From Planctomycetota bacterium (GTDB lineage Bacteria; Planctomycetota; Planctomycetia; Gemmatales; Gemmataceae): a stretch of 64,000 bases of DNA. A program made the translations under genes and the position numbers. Shown piece after piece: positions 9,501-19,095 of this stretch. Location of the stretch: the NCBI GenBank assembly GCA_016873225.1, contig VGXS01000013.1:1-64000 (forward strand), written 5' to 3'. A model generated the notes under the pieces. It worked only from the letters and a program-made list of their open reading frames with translations, was not told the DNA's origin and did no database searches. Within the stretch, counting starts at the first letter, position 1. Every line of letters starts with the position of its first letter.

Positions 9501-12020
9501 ATGAATCCGCGCACGACTTACATCCTTGGCGGCGTTTTCCTGGCGATGCTGATGCTGGTGGCGCTCGCCGTCTTCTGGGGGCCGGCCAATCCCGAGCAGG
9601 GCCGGCATGTCTTCCCCGCCTGGCACGCCTCGGCGGCCCTTGACGCCAATCCCGCCGACTCCGTCGTTCGCGTGCGGATCGAGCGAACCGAACCGGCGTC
9701 GGAAACCATCGAATTCGCCCGCGACGGCAAGGGCGGTTCCTGGCGGATCGGGGCGCCGATGGCCGCCGCCGGCGACAACTTCTCGATCGGCGCCATGGTG
9801 CGGGCCATCGTGGAGGCCCGCCGCGAGGACGACCGCGAGGTGACCGGTTCGCCTTCCACCCTCGGCCTCGACAAGCCCGTCGCGACGATCACGCTCACCG
9901 ACGCCGCCGGTGCCGACCGCACCCTCAAGGTGGGGCGCACCATCCCGGGAGCCACCACCCAGCAGACGGCGGTCGAGTCTTCCGACCGCCCGGGCAAGCC
10001 CGTCATCGTGGCCCGCCGCGACATCGCCGACATCTTCAAGCCCCTCTCGGCGCTGCGCGACCGCTCCCTTGTGGCCTCCACCGAGGCGGACATCGATTTC
10101 CTCGAGGTGGCCGAGGGCAAGAAGGGGCCCGTGTCGCTGCGCAAGAAGGATGGCCGCTGGCGTTATGTCGCCCCCGACCTGGGCCCCGCCGACTCCGGGG
10201 ATCCCTCAGCCCAGTCCACCCCGGGCGGATCGGCGGATGTGGGATCGATCCTGCGGGAAATCGTCGCCCTGCGCGTGGAGCAGGCCGGCGAGAGGGCCGG
10301 CGAACGCAACGACTTTGTCGCCGACGGTGTGAAGGATGCCGCGGCGTACGGCCTTGATCCGGCCAAGGGTCGGGTGCTGCGGCTCAAGGTCGACCGCGCC
10401 GAGACGGTGAAGGTGGAGGGGGGAACCTCCGAGGCCAAGGTGAAGACCGTGACGCTGCTGGTGGGCCTCGACAAGAAGGAGGAGGTCAAGCCCCAGGGCA
10501 CGCCTCCCTCCGGGGCGCCCTTCAGCGGATATCCCGCCATGCTCGAGGGGTCGGGCAGCGTGGCGCGCGTGCCCGCCAAGCCGGTCGAGGCGCTGCTGAA
10601 GCTCGTGGAAACCCCCGACATGCTCAGGGACAGGGCGCTCACGCGCCTCTCCGCCGAACCCGATGTCATCGAGATCAGGAACGGCCTGGGGGCTTTCGAG
10701 CTTCTCAGGCCGTCGGCGGGCACATGGCAGCTTTGGAAAGCCGGCGCCAAGGAACCGCTCGCGGCCGACGCCACCGCGGTCGCCGGCTTGGTGGAGGCGT
10801 TCCGCAAGGAGCGCGTCTCGTTCGTGGAAGGCGATCCCAAGGCCCGGGAAAAGGAACTCGACCTCGACAAGCCCGCCGACAGGCAGGTTCTGGTCACCTT
10901 CAGGCTTGCCGGGATATTGGCGGACGCCTCCAAGCCCGACGAGAAGAAGGACGCCCCGGCGGGCAAGCCCAGGATCCGCGAGGCCAAGCCCGACGCCGTG
11001 GTCGTGTTTGGCAAGCGGCTGGGCGAGGAAGTCGCGGCGCGGCGTGACTGGGGCGACGACACCGCCCTGGTGAAGGCCGGCAAGGGCCTGCTCGACCTCG
11101 TGGAACAAGGCTCGCTGTCCTACCTGGAAAAGCGGCTCCCCCCCTTGGCGGCCTCGACAACCGACCTGGCGGGCGAGGCGCTCACGGTATCCGTGGCCCA
11201 GGCGGACGGTACCGTGGAACTGGCCCGCGAGGCCAAGGACAAGCCCTGGGCTTTCAGCCAGCCGGCGGACCGCAAGGCGTTGCCCGTGGGCCCCGACGCC
11301 GCCAGGAACCTCGCCTCGGCCCTGGCCGGACTTCCCGTGCGCCGCTGGATTGCCGAGCAACCCGCCGCGGCCCAGCTTGAATCGTTCGGGCTTGCCAAGC
11401 CTCGCCTGACGGTGACGATCACCCTTCCCGGCAAGGACGGCAAGAAGGAATCGGCCGCGGCGCAGTTCGGCGCCGACATCTCCGACAAGGGCGAGGTGTA
11501 TGCCAGGATTGTCGGCAGCGACCGGGTCTTCGCCACCGACAAGGCCGCCCTGACGCCCCTGCAGGCTCCCCTCGAGGACCGCGTTCCATTCGCCGCACTC
11601 GATGCCAGGAAGGTGGCCCACCTCAAGATCACCGGATGGCAAGGCATCAACGGCACTCCGGTCACCCTTGAGGTGGAGCGCAAGGATGGAGGCTGGGTCG
11701 CCAAGGATCCCCCCAAGGATTTCCCCGTGGCCGCGGCGAAGGTCGACGCCCTCCTGGAAAGCATCAAGTCGCTTCGCGTGGACAAGTTCGTCAAGTTCTC
11801 CGGCGGACCGGATGCGTCCCACGAGATCGAACCCGCCAAGAACGGCATGCGGATCGAATGGACGGCCGAGGGCAAGTCCGAACCCAGTGTCCTGTCGCTT
11901 GGCAAGGTCGACGGCTCGATGCTTCACGCCACCGCCTCGCGTTACCCCGGGGCCGTGATCTTGGTTCCCAAGGCGCCGTTCGACGAGCCGATGCAGGGAC
12001 GGGCCAAGTTCAAGCAATGA
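9501..12020 (+). CDS. DUF4340-domain protein
   Basis: 839 aa with one N-terminal TM and repeated YGLDKP/FGLAKPRLTVTI...V-type DUF4340 units; follows GldG-like gene. Confidence 0.82.
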   Translation: MNPRTTYILGGVFLAMLMLVALAVFWGPANPEQGRHVFPAWHASAALDANPADSVVRVRIERTEPASETIEFARDGKGGSWRIGAPMAAAGDNFSIGAMVRAIVEARREDDREVTGSPSTLGLDKPVATITLTDAAGADRTLKVGRTIPGATTQQTAVESSDRPGKPVIVARRDIADIFKPLSALRDRSLVASTEADIDFLEVAEGKKGPVSLRKKDGRWRYVAPDLGPADSGDPSAQSTPGGSADVGSILREIVALRVEQAGERAGERNDFVADGVKDAAAYGLDPAKGRVLRLKVDRAETVKVEGGTSEAKVKTVTLLVGLDKKEEVKPQGTPPSGAPFSGYPAMLEGSGSVARVPAKPVEALLKLVETPDMLRDRALTRLSAEPDVIEIRNGLGAFELLRPSAGTWQLWKAGAKEPLAADATAVAGLVEAFRKERVSFVEGDPKAREKELDLDKPADRQVLVTFRLAGILADASKPDEKKDAPAGKPRIREAKPDAVVVFGKRLGEEVAARRDWGDDTALVKAGKGLLDLVEQGSLSYLEKRLPPLAASTTDLAGEALTVSVAQADGTVELAREAKDKPWAFSQPADRKALPVGPDAARNLASALAGLPVRRWIAEQPAAAQLESFGLAKPRLTVTITLPGKDGKKESAAAQFGADISDKGEVYARIVGSDRVFATDKAALTPLQAPLEDRVPFAALDARKVAHLKITGWQGINGTPVTLEVERKDGGWVAKDPPKDFPVAAAKVDALLESIKSLRVDKFVKFSGGPDASHEIEPAKNGMRIEWTAEGKSEPSVLSLGKVDGSMLHATASRYPGAVILVPKAPFDEPMQGRAKFKQ

Positions 12021-13084
12021 CCCCGAACCGTCCGGCGGATGACCGCGTGACCCGCGCGGTGCTCGATTGCCTGCGGGACGGTTCATGGGCCCGATACGAC
12101 CACGAGCGCCTTGAATCGTTCGAGGCGTTCACGGCGCGGACCTTGGGCGCCGCCCACGCCGTGCTGGCGGGCAGCGGCACTCTGGCTCTGGAGCATGCCC
12201 TTGCCGCCACGGGAGTCGGGCCGGGCGGCATGGTGGCCCTTTCGGCCTACGATTTTCCCGGGAACTTTCTCACCGTTCATGCCCTGGGCGCCCGTCCCGT
12301 GCTCGTGGATGCCGACCCCGCCACCGGGCAGATGGACCCGGCTTCACTGTCGGTCGCGCTGGGCCGTTTTTCCATCGCCGCCGTCGTGGTGAGCCACCTT
12401 CATGGCGGGATCGCGCCGCTCGATGACATCATCCCCCTGTGTGATCGCGCCGGCGCGGCCGTGGTGGAGGATTGCTGCCAGTGTCCGGGCGGGACGCTGG
12501 CGGGCCGGCCGCTGGGAACCCGGGGACGCGCGGGCGTGGTGAGTTTCGGCGGGGGCAAGCCGGTGAGTTGCGGCCGTGGCGGCGCGGTGCTGACGGACGA
12601 TGCCTTGGTGGCCCAGCGGGTGAAGTTGAGGTCGCACCGCGGCACAAGGCTGGCCGTGCCGGGCAATTTGCAGCTGGCGGCTTTGGAACCCCAATTGGCC
12701 GGATGGAAGGAAACCCTCGGCACCGCCGCGGACCGCCTTGGCCGCCTCGACGGGGTGTTCCGAAACAATCGCGCTTGTCAACCGGTTTGGCGGGTTTCCA
12801 CCGGCAATTTGTCGGGGTTTTACCGCCTTGGGTTGATGGTTCCGGCGGGGGATCGCCAGCGGCTGATCGAGTCGGCGAAGGCGCTGGACCTGCCACTTGC
12901 GGCCGGTTTTCGGGCGATTCACGCCGGCAGATCCGCCGCGCGCTTTGAAACGGCGGGCGATTTGCCCGGGGCCCTCGAATGCGGCAGGCGGATGACGACG
13001 CTGGAAGGGGAGTTGGTCCGCTGGGACGGGAACGCATTCGAAGACGCCCTGGAGAGGTGCCGGGCCTGGGCCCCGGCGGCATGA
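12017..13084 (+). CDS. DegT/DnrJ/EryC1/StrS-family PLP-dependent aminotransferase
   Basis: ATGA overlap with the DUF4340 gene; GSGTLALEHALAATGVGPGGMVALSAYDFPG..., VVEDCCQCPGGTLAGRPLGTRGRAGVVSFGGGKPVSCGRGGAVLTDD (Lys in the PLP position). Confidence 0.85.
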   Translation: MTPNRPADDRVTRAVLDCLRDGSWARYDHERLESFEAFTARTLGAAHAVLAGSGTLALEHALAATGVGPGGMVALSAYDFPGNFLTVHALGARPVLVDADPATGQMDPASLSVALGRFSIAAVVVSHLHGGIAPLDDIIPLCDRAGAAVVEDCCQCPGGTLAGRPLGTRGRAGVVSFGGGKPVSCGRGGAVLTDDALVAQRVKLRSHRGTRLAVPGNLQLAALEPQLAGWKETLGTAADRLGRLDGVFRNNRACQPVWRVSTGNLSGFYRLGLMVPAGDRQRLIESAKALDLPLAAGFRAIHAGRSAARFETAGDLPGALECGRRMTTLEGELVRWDGNAFEDALERCRAWAPAA

Positions 13085-13187
13085 TCGTGATGGCGAACCG
13101 TGTCAGCTGCAAAAATGGCGGGTTTCCCCGGCGACACAACCCCTGCCGAATGGGGCTTGGACACACCCGGCGGGCCTCTCCGGTCAC

Positions 13188-13216
13188 TTGACACTCCTCA
13201 AGGGGCCCGATAGTTT
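13188..13216 (+). promoter_or_regulatory. Sigma70-like promoter candidate for the S10 operon
   Basis: TTGACA (13188-13193), 17 nt spacer, TAGTTT (13211-13216); 60 bp upstream of rpsJ. Confidence 0.6.
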
Positions 13217-13275
13217 GGGAACTTCCCGGTTTACGGAACAACCAGGAAGAGAACCATGGGAGTGGGCTCAGCGCG

Positions 13276-13605
13276 ATGAATGAGCGCATGCGGATTCGCA
13301 TTCGGATGGAAGGCTACGACCACGAGGTCTTGGATCGTACGGCCCGTGAGATTGCCGAAACAGCCGAGCGAACCGAAGCTCAGGTGCACGGACCGATTCC
13401 ATTGCCGACGCGCGTGGAGCGGTATACGGTGCTGCGCAGCCCACACATTGACCGGAAATCCAGGGAGCAGTTCGAGATCCGGACGCACAAGCGCCTGATC
13501 GACATCCTGCGCCCGACCGGCAAGACGGTCGAGGCCCTCAACAAGGGTCTCAGCCTTCCCCCAGGCGTGGACATCAAGATCCGCGTACTGACTGCAGGCG
13601 CCTGA
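13276..13605 (+). CDS. rpsJ: 30S ribosomal protein S10
   Basis: [73 protein letters not shown]. Confidence 0.97.
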   Translation: MNERMRIRIRMEGYDHEVLDRTAREIAETAERTEAQVHGPIPLPTRVERYTVLRSPHIDRKSREQFEIRTHKRLIDILRPTGKTVEALNKGLSLPPGVDIKIRVLTAGA

Positions 13606-13623
13606 CGCGCTGGTCTCTTCGAA

Positions 13624-13647
13624 GGGGTCCGGGTGATGCCGGGCCCC
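13624..13647 (+). other. Hairpin between rpsJ and rplD (GGGGTCCGG-gtgatg-CCGGGCCCC)
   Basis: 9-bp stem with one G-U pair, 6-nt loop, no downstream T-tract. Confidence 0.5.
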
Positions 13648-13763
13648 GTGTGTTGGCGGGACAGGTTTTGGGAAGGATCCCGGGCGCCCCTTGCGAACCA
13701 ATGGGTTGGGGTACCCGTGATTTTGTTGCCGGTGGGGTAGCCCTCCGGTGATTGGGGTGTGTG

Positions 13764-14444
13764 ATGTTGAGCCTGAAGGTTGTCAACATGGAAGGGCAGG
13801 AAGTCGGCTCGATTGAAGTCAATCCCGCCGATTTCGGTGGCGAAGTCAATCGCCAGCTGCTTCATGATGTCGTTCTGATGCAATTGGCTAACCGCCGCGC
13901 CGGCACGCACTCAACCCTTCGCCGCGGCGAGGTGGCTGGCAGCACCAAGAAGATCTTCCGCCAGAAGGGCACCGGCCGGGCGCGCGCCGGCAGCAAGCGC
14001 ACGAACAAGCGGGTCGGCGGCGGTACGGCCAAGGGTCCCAAGCCGCGCGACTACGAATACCACATGCCCAAGAAGGCGGTTCGCGCCGCCACGCGCATGG
14101 CGGTGCTGAGCAAGCTGGCCGACAACGAGGCCATCATTGTCGACTCCATCAGCATCCCCGACGCCAAGACCAAGTCATTCCGCAAGCTGCTCGCCAATCT
14201 CAAGCTCCGCGGCACCAAGACCCAAGTGGGCGAACGCCAGTACGATCGCCGCATCGACGGCCTCACCTGCCTCGTGGGACTTCCCCAGGCCGATGACAAC
14301 ACCTGGCGCTCGGCCCGGAACATTCCCGGGGTCGCCGTGCTGCCGGTCAACGAGTTCAACGCGCTGACCATCATGAGGCAAAAGCGGCTGGTCCTGACGC
14401 GTGAGGCCCTCGAGGCCCTTCGCTCGACCAAGGCCATGGCGTAA
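13764..14444 (+). CDS. rplD: 50S ribosomal protein L4
   Basis: [25 protein letters not shown]...[35 protein letters not shown]...; ATG 13764 preferred over TTG 13752. Confidence 0.95.
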   Translation: MLSLKVVNMEGQEVGSIEVNPADFGGEVNRQLLHDVVLMQLANRRAGTHSTLRRGEVAGSTKKIFRQKGTGRARAGSKRTNKRVGGGTAKGPKPRDYEYHMPKKAVRAATRMAVLSKLADNEAIIVDSISIPDAKTKSFRKLLANLKLRGTKTQVGERQYDRRIDGLTCLVGLPQADDNTWRSARNIPGVAVLPVNEFNALTIMRQKRLVLTREALEALRSTKAMA

Positions 14445-14462
14445 CCGGGAGCAGCGATTACC

Positions 14463-14792
14463 ATGAGCATTCACAAGGCAGCCGTCCCGGTGAGGAACTT
14501 CGGGCCCAAGCTCGACGCCCACCAGGTGATCATCCGCCCGCTGGTGACGGAGAAGGGCAACCGCCTGACCGATGAGTCGCGCACCTATGTCTTTGAAGTG
14601 AACTCGCTGGCGACCAAGCCCGAGATCAAGCAGGCCGCCGAGGTTCTGTTCAACATCAAGATCAGCACTGTCCGCACCCTGAATGTCCGCGGCAAGGGCC
14701 GCGGCTACCGTTTCCGGATGGGGCGGCTGAGTCACTGGAAAAAGGCTTACATCTCCCTGCAGCCGGACAGCCCGGCGCTGGACCTGTTCTAA
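14463..14792 (+). CDS. rplW: 50S ribosomal protein L23
   Basis: [61 protein letters not shown]. Confidence 0.95.
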   Translation: MSIHKAAVPVRNFGPKLDAHQVIIRPLVTEKGNRLTDESRTYVFEVNSLATKPEIKQAAEVLFNIKISTVRTLNVRGKGRGYRFRMGRLSHWKKAYISLQPDSPALDLF

Positions 14793-14823
14793 TCTCCGGG
14801 GCGAGCCGGCAAGGAGCCGTTCG

Positions 14824-15678
14824 ATGGGTATAAGGCAGTTCAAACCGGTGACCGCGGGCCGACGGCAGATGTCGGTCAGCGATTTCGCGGATATCACCGA
14901 TCGCAAGAAGAAGCCCGAGAAGTCGCTGCTGCGCCCCCTGCCCAAGAGCGGTGGACGCAACAACCAGGGAGTGATCACCTCCCGTTTCCGTGGCGGCGGC
15001 CACAAGCAGCGTTACCGCCTCATCGACTTCAAGCGCCGCAAGGACGGGCAAGTCGCCGATGTGGTAGCCGTCGAGTACGATCCCAATCGTTCCGCGCGCA
15101 TCGCCCTCATCGCCTATGCCGACGGCACCAAGGCCTACATCCTTGCCCCGCAAGGCCTGGCCAAGGGCGACAAGGTCAGTTCCGGCGAGGACTGCGAGCC
15201 GAAGACCGGCAACTGCATGCCCTTGCGCAAGATTCCCCTGGGCATGTCGGTCCACAACATCGAACTCCAGCCCGGCCGCGGTGGCCAAATGGCCCGTTCC
15301 GCCGGGTGCTCCGCCGTGCTCACCGCGCGCGAGGGGGCTTGGGCCCAGGTCACGCTGCCGAGTGGCGAAATGCGCCGCGTGAGCTGTGAATGCCGGGCCA
15401 CGATCGGTGTCCTTGGCAACGCCGACCACATGAATGTGAGCCTTGGCAAGGCGGGTCGCAAGCGATGGATGGGCCGCAAGCCCCACAACCGCGGCGTGTC
15501 GATGAACCCGGTCAACCACCCGATGGGTGGCGGCGAGGGGCGCACGGCCGGCGGCCGTCATCCTTGCAGCCCGACGGGCGTGCTGGCCAAGGGTGGCAAG
15601 ACCAGGAAGAAGCGGAAGCCGAACAGCAAGGCGATCATCCGTCGCCGTCGTCCGGGCCCGCGCAACACGGCCAAGTAA
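14824..15678 (+). CDS. rplB: 50S ribosomal protein L2
   Basis: [25 protein letters not shown]...[28 protein letters not shown]...[24 protein letters not shown]. Confidence 0.97.
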   Translation: MGIRQFKPVTAGRRQMSVSDFADITDRKKKPEKSLLRPLPKSGGRNNQGVITSRFRGGGHKQRYRLIDFKRRKDGQVADVVAVEYDPNRSARIALIAYADGTKAYILAPQGLAKGDKVSSGEDCEPKTGNCMPLRKIPLGMSVHNIELQPGRGGQMARSAGCSAVLTAREGAWAQVTLPSGEMRRVSCECRATIGVLGNADHMNVSLGKAGRKRWMGRKPHNRGVSMNPVNHPMGGGEGRTAGGRHPCSPTGVLAKGGKTRKKRKPNSKAIIRRRRPGPRNTAK

Positions 15679-15721
15679 CCGGGGATCGTTTGAGGAGGGC
15701 GGCTAACGCCGCTAGCGAGTC

Positions 15722-16003
15722 ATGGGAAGATCGCTTAAGAAGGGTCCCTATGTGGATGAGCGGCTCTACGCCAAGGTCGAGAAGGGCCGGACCAAGGGCA
15801 ACCGTGATCCCATCAAGACCTGGGCTCGCGACTGCACGATCGTGCCCGAGTTCGTGGGAGTCACCTTCCTCGTCCACAACGGCAAGCAGTTCATCCGCGT
15901 CTACGCGACGGAAGACATGGTCGGCCACAAGCTTGGCGAGTTTTCGCCGACCCGGACATTCAAGGGACACGCCGGCGCCAAGGCCAAGGCCGCCGCGAAG
16001 TAA
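15722..16003 (+). CDS. rpsS: 30S ribosomal protein S19
   Basis: [20 protein letters not shown]...[45 protein letters not shown]. Confidence 0.97.
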   Translation: MGRSLKKGPYVDERLYAKVEKGRTKGNRDPIKTWARDCTIVPEFVGVTFLVHNGKQFIRVYATEDMVGHKLGEFSPTRTFKGHAGAKAKAAAK

Positions 16004-16029
16004 CGGGCAGGGAAACGGGAGCTGATTCC

Positions 16030-16374
16030 ATGAAGGTCAAGGCGATTCACCGCTACGCGCGCATGTCGCCCCGGAAGCTTCGGCTGTATGCCGACTTGAT
16101 CCGGGGGCGACGCGCCGACGAGGCTCTCGAGCTCCTCCGCTTCGAGACCACCCGCAGCGCCCGCCTCATCGAGGCTGTCCTGAAGAGCGCCATCGGCAAC
16201 GCGCGCTTCAAGGAGATCGATGATGTCGAGGACATGATCGTCAATGAGTCACGGGTCGATGGCGGACCAATCCTCAAGCGCAGCATGCCCCGCGCCCGGG
16301 GATCGGCTTACCCGATCAAGAAACGAACCGCCCATATCCATGTGGGCTTGGCCACCGAGGACGAGCTGGCCTGA
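16030..16374 (+). CDS. rplV: 50S ribosomal protein L22
   Basis: MKVKAIHRYARMSPRKLRLYADLIRGRRADEAL...VDGGPILKRSMPRARGSAYPIKKRTAHIHVGL. Confidence 0.96.
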   Translation: MKVKAIHRYARMSPRKLRLYADLIRGRRADEALELLRFETTRSARLIEAVLKSAIGNARFKEIDDVEDMIVNESRVDGGPILKRSMPRARGSAYPIKKRTAHIHVGLATEDELA

Positions 16375-16400
16375 CCGGCCAACCGTGGAGAACACCCAAG

Positions 16401-17105
16401 ATGGGACAGAAAGTCCGTCCGACAGGCTTCCGAACCGGCGTGATGATCGACTGGAAAAGCCAGTGGAGCGCCAGCGTCAAGAAGGAGTTCCCGGAGCTTC
16501 TTCTTGAGGATCGCAAGATCCGCGCGTTCATCAACAAGGAGTACCGCGCGGCCCTTGTCTCGATGGTTCGAATCGAGCGGACCCGCGAGAAGGTGATCGT
16601 CTACATCCACGCCGCGAAGGTCGGTTCCATCATCGGCCAGAAGGGCGCCAAGATCGACGAGCTCACCGAGAAGCTCAAGGACATGTTCAACCGCGAGATC
16701 GAGGTGAAGACGATCGAGGTTTATCGGCCGCAGACCGATCCCCAGATCCTTTCACGCGAGATCGCCGACAACCTGGAAAAGCGCCAGAGCTTCCGCCGCA
16801 CCCTGAAGAGGGCGCTGGAGCAGGCGATGGAAAGCGGCGCCCGCGGCGTGCGCATCCAGATGTCGGGCCGCCTGGGCGGCGCTGAAATGGCGCGATGCGA
16901 AAGCGGCATGCTCGGCAGCATCCCGTTGTCGACGCTTCGCAGCCGGGTTGAATACGGGTTCTCCGAGGCCTCAACGCCCCAGGGGAACATTGGCATCAAG
17001 GTGTGGGTGAACAACGGCGACTACTTGACGGAGGAATCTGGCGATGGCCCTAATGCCCAAGCGCGTAAAGTATCGAAAAAGCCAGCGCGGTCGGGTAAAA
17101 GGTAA
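16401..17105 (+). CDS. rpsC: 30S ribosomal protein S3
   Basis: MGQKVRPTGFRTGVMIDWKSQW...AKVGSIIGQKGAKIDELTEKL...GRLGGAEMARCESGMLGSIPLSTLRSRVEYGFSEASTPQGNIGIKVWV. Confidence 0.97.
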   Translation: MGQKVRPTGFRTGVMIDWKSQWSASVKKEFPELLLEDRKIRAFINKEYRAALVSMVRIERTREKVIVYIHAAKVGSIIGQKGAKIDELTEKLKDMFNREIEVKTIEVYRPQTDPQILSREIADNLEKRQSFRRTLKRALEQAMESGARGVRIQMSGRLGGAEMARCESGMLGSIPLSTLRSRVEYGFSEASTPQGNIGIKVWVNNGDYLTEESGDGPNAQARKVSKKPARSGKR

Positions 17106-17466
17106 CGCATGCCGCGGCAACACGGTCTCCTACGGGGAATTCGGTCTCCAGTCTCTGGAAGCCGGATGGATGCCCGCAGAGACCATTGAAGCCGGGCGCA
17201 TCACGGTCGCCCACGCGATCCGCGGCGAAGGCAAGCTTTTCATCCGGGTTTTTCCGCACAAGTCCGTGACGGCGATCCCGCTTGAAACCCGAATGGGCAA
17301 GGGCAAGGGCGAACCCGAGTTCTGGGCCGCCGTGATCAAGCCCGGCATGGTTCTGTTCGAACTGGGCGGATTGCCCGAGGCGGCGGCAAGGGAGGCCTTC
17401 GCCAAGGTGGCGTACAAGATGCCGTTCAAGTGCCGCTTCGTGGCGAGGCGACCGAGCGTCGGCTGA
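17053..17466 (+). CDS. rplP: 50S ribosomal protein L16
   Basis: MPKRVKYRKSQRGRVKGNACRGNTVSYGEFGLQSLEAGWMPAETIEAGRITVAH...; overlaps the rpsC 3-prime end in another frame (start may be 17044). Confidence 0.95.
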   Translation: MPKRVKYRKSQRGRVKGNACRGNTVSYGEFGLQSLEAGWMPAETIEAGRITVAHAIRGEGKLFIRVFPHKSVTAIPLETRMGKGKGEPEFWAAVIKPGMVLFELGGLPEAAAREAFAKVAYKMPFKCRFVARRPSVG

Positions 17467-17504
17467 TGCGGAATGGGGCGCGATGCGCTCCGAGGGGATT
17501 TTCA

Positions 17505-17915
17505 ATGAGCAGCAAGCTGAAGGCCGACGCCATCCGTTCGATGGGCGACGAGCAGCGCAAGGCGGTGTTGGTCGAGCAGGCCCGCCTCCTGATGGAACTC
17601 AAGGTCCAGCGCGCCACGGACCGACTTGAGGCGATCAGCGAGGTTCGCGTGACCCGGCGCAACATCGCCCGGCTCAAGACGATCCTCCATGAGAAGGCCG
17701 TCAAGGAAAGGCATTCAGCCGCGGACAAGGCGTTGGCCGACGCCAAGGCCGCCCGCCTCGAGGCCCAGAAGGCCGCCGAGAAGCAGTACCGCGAGATTCG
17801 CGAGGCGAATGAGAAGGCCAGGCAGGCGGCCCTTGAGCGGAAAAAGGCCGGGGTCAAGAAGGCTGGCGCGGGAGCCAAGGGTTCCAAGGGCGCCAAGCCT
17901 GCCAAGAAGAAATAA
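17505..17915 (+). CDS. rpmC: 50S ribosomal protein L29 with long Lys/Ala-rich C-terminal extension
   Basis: Syntenic between rplP and rpsQ; MSSKLKADAIRSMGDEQRKAVLVEQARLLMELKVQRATDRLEAISEVRVTRRNIARLKTILHEKAVKE matches L29, followed by about 65 aa of coiled-coil/KA-rich tail. Confidence 0.85.
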   Translation: MSSKLKADAIRSMGDEQRKAVLVEQARLLMELKVQRATDRLEAISEVRVTRRNIARLKTILHEKAVKERHSAADKALADAKAARLEAQKAAEKQYREIREANEKARQAALERKKAGVKKAGAGAKGSKGAKPAKKK

Positions 17916-17947
17916 CCGTCCAGGTGTTAGCCTAAAGGGGTGATTCG

Positions 17948-18268
17948 ATGTCCGAGACGAATGAAAACCAGGCGGAAGGGGACGATCGCGGTCGCCGCCG
18001 GGTGTTGATCGGGGTGGTCACGAGCGACAAGACCAGCAAGACCCGCCGCGTGGAAATTCCCCGGCAGGTTCGCCATCCCCGATACGGGAAGATCATCCGT
18101 CGCCGGACCGTTTGTGTCGCCCATGACGAGAAGAACGAGAGTCGTTCGGGCGACACCGTGGAGATCATGGAAAGCAGGCCGATCAGCCGCACCAAGCACT
18201 GGCGCCTGGTCCGGGTGGTGACCAAGGGTGTCTCGGACAATGCCGTGAAGGCGGCTCCGGGCGCGTGA
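17948..18268 (+). CDS. rpsQ: 30S ribosomal protein S17
   Basis: RRVLIGVVTSDKTSKTRRVEIPRQVRHPRYGKIIRRRTVCVAHDEKNESRSGDTVEIMESRPISRTKHWRLVRVV. Confidence 0.95.
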   Translation: MSETNENQAEGDDRGRRRVLIGVVTSDKTSKTRRVEIPRQVRHPRYGKIIRRRTVCVAHDEKNESRSGDTVEIMESRPISRTKHWRLVRVVTKGVSDNAVKAAPGA

Positions 18269-18300
18269 GGCGGGTCGGCGAGAGCCGGGAGTGACGAACA

Positions 18301-18669
18301 ATGATCCAGATGTACACCTACATCGATGTCGCCGACAACACGGGTGCCAAGGAGTGCATGTGCGTGAAGGTGCTTGGCGGCACCCACAGGCGCTACGCGG
18401 GCATCGGTGATGTCATCATCGCCAGCGTGAAGAAGGCGAATCCGGGCGGTGATGTGAAGCAGGGCGATGTGGTGCGCGGCGTGGTGGTGCGGGTGCGCAA
18501 GCAGACCCGCCGGGCCGACGGCACCTATGTCAAGTTCGACCGCAACGCCGTCGTGCTTCTAGACAAGGAAGACGAGCCAAGGGGCACCCGCATCTTCGGA
18601 GCCGTGGCCCGCGAGTTGCGCGAGAAGAATTTCACCAAGATCACGAACTTGGCCGAGGAGGTGGTCTGA
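18301..18669 (+). CDS. rplN: 50S ribosomal protein L14
   Basis: [71 protein letters not shown]. Confidence 0.97.
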   Translation: MIQMYTYIDVADNTGAKECMCVKVLGGTHRRYAGIGDVIIASVKKANPGGDVKQGDVVRGVVVRVRKQTRRADGTYVKFDRNAVVLLDKEDEPRGTRIFGAVARELREKNFTKITNLAEEVV

Positions 18670-18697
18670 CGCGAGCCGATGGCCCGCGCCGGATCCG

Positions 18698-19072
18698 ATG
18701 AACATGAACATTCGCAAGAACGACATGGTGGTGGTGATTGCCGGCAATGACGCCGATGCCGCCAAGGTGCGCAAGGTGGTGCGCGTGCTGCCTTCCGAAG
18801 GCAAGGTTGTTGTCGAGGGCGTCAACCGCACCTTCAAGCATGTTCGCCCGAGCAAGCGGAACATGCAGGGTGGTCGCCTGTCGATCGAGCGGCCCATCGA
18901 CGCCAGCAATGTGCTGCTCTATTGCGGAGCCTGCAAGTCGGGTGTGCGCACTGGACGCGAACACCTGCCTGACGGCACCAAGGTGCTGTTCTGCAAGAAG
19001 TGCAAGAAGGCGGGCAGGGCGGGCATCATCCGGGTGCTGGCCAAGGCGGCGGCCCCCAAGGCGACGAAGTGA
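18698..19072 (+). CDS. rplX: 50S ribosomal protein L24 (zinc-ribbon type)
   Basis: IRKNDMVVVIAGNDADAAKVRKVVRVLPSEGKVVVEGVNRTFKHVRPSKRNMQGG...CGACKSG...FCKKCKK. Confidence 0.94.
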   Translation: MNMNIRKNDMVVVIAGNDADAAKVRKVVRVLPSEGKVVVEGVNRTFKHVRPSKRNMQGGRLSIERPIDASNVLLYCGACKSGVRTGREHLPDGTKVLFCKKCKKAGRAGIIRVLAKAAAPKATK

Positions 19073-19095
19073 AACACGAGAGGGAGTAAGGGTTT

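Noticed and set aside
10206-12086. 626-aa minus-strand ORF
   Set aside because: Antisense to the DUF4340 gene; Gly/His/Arg-rich shadow translation with no recognisable domain.
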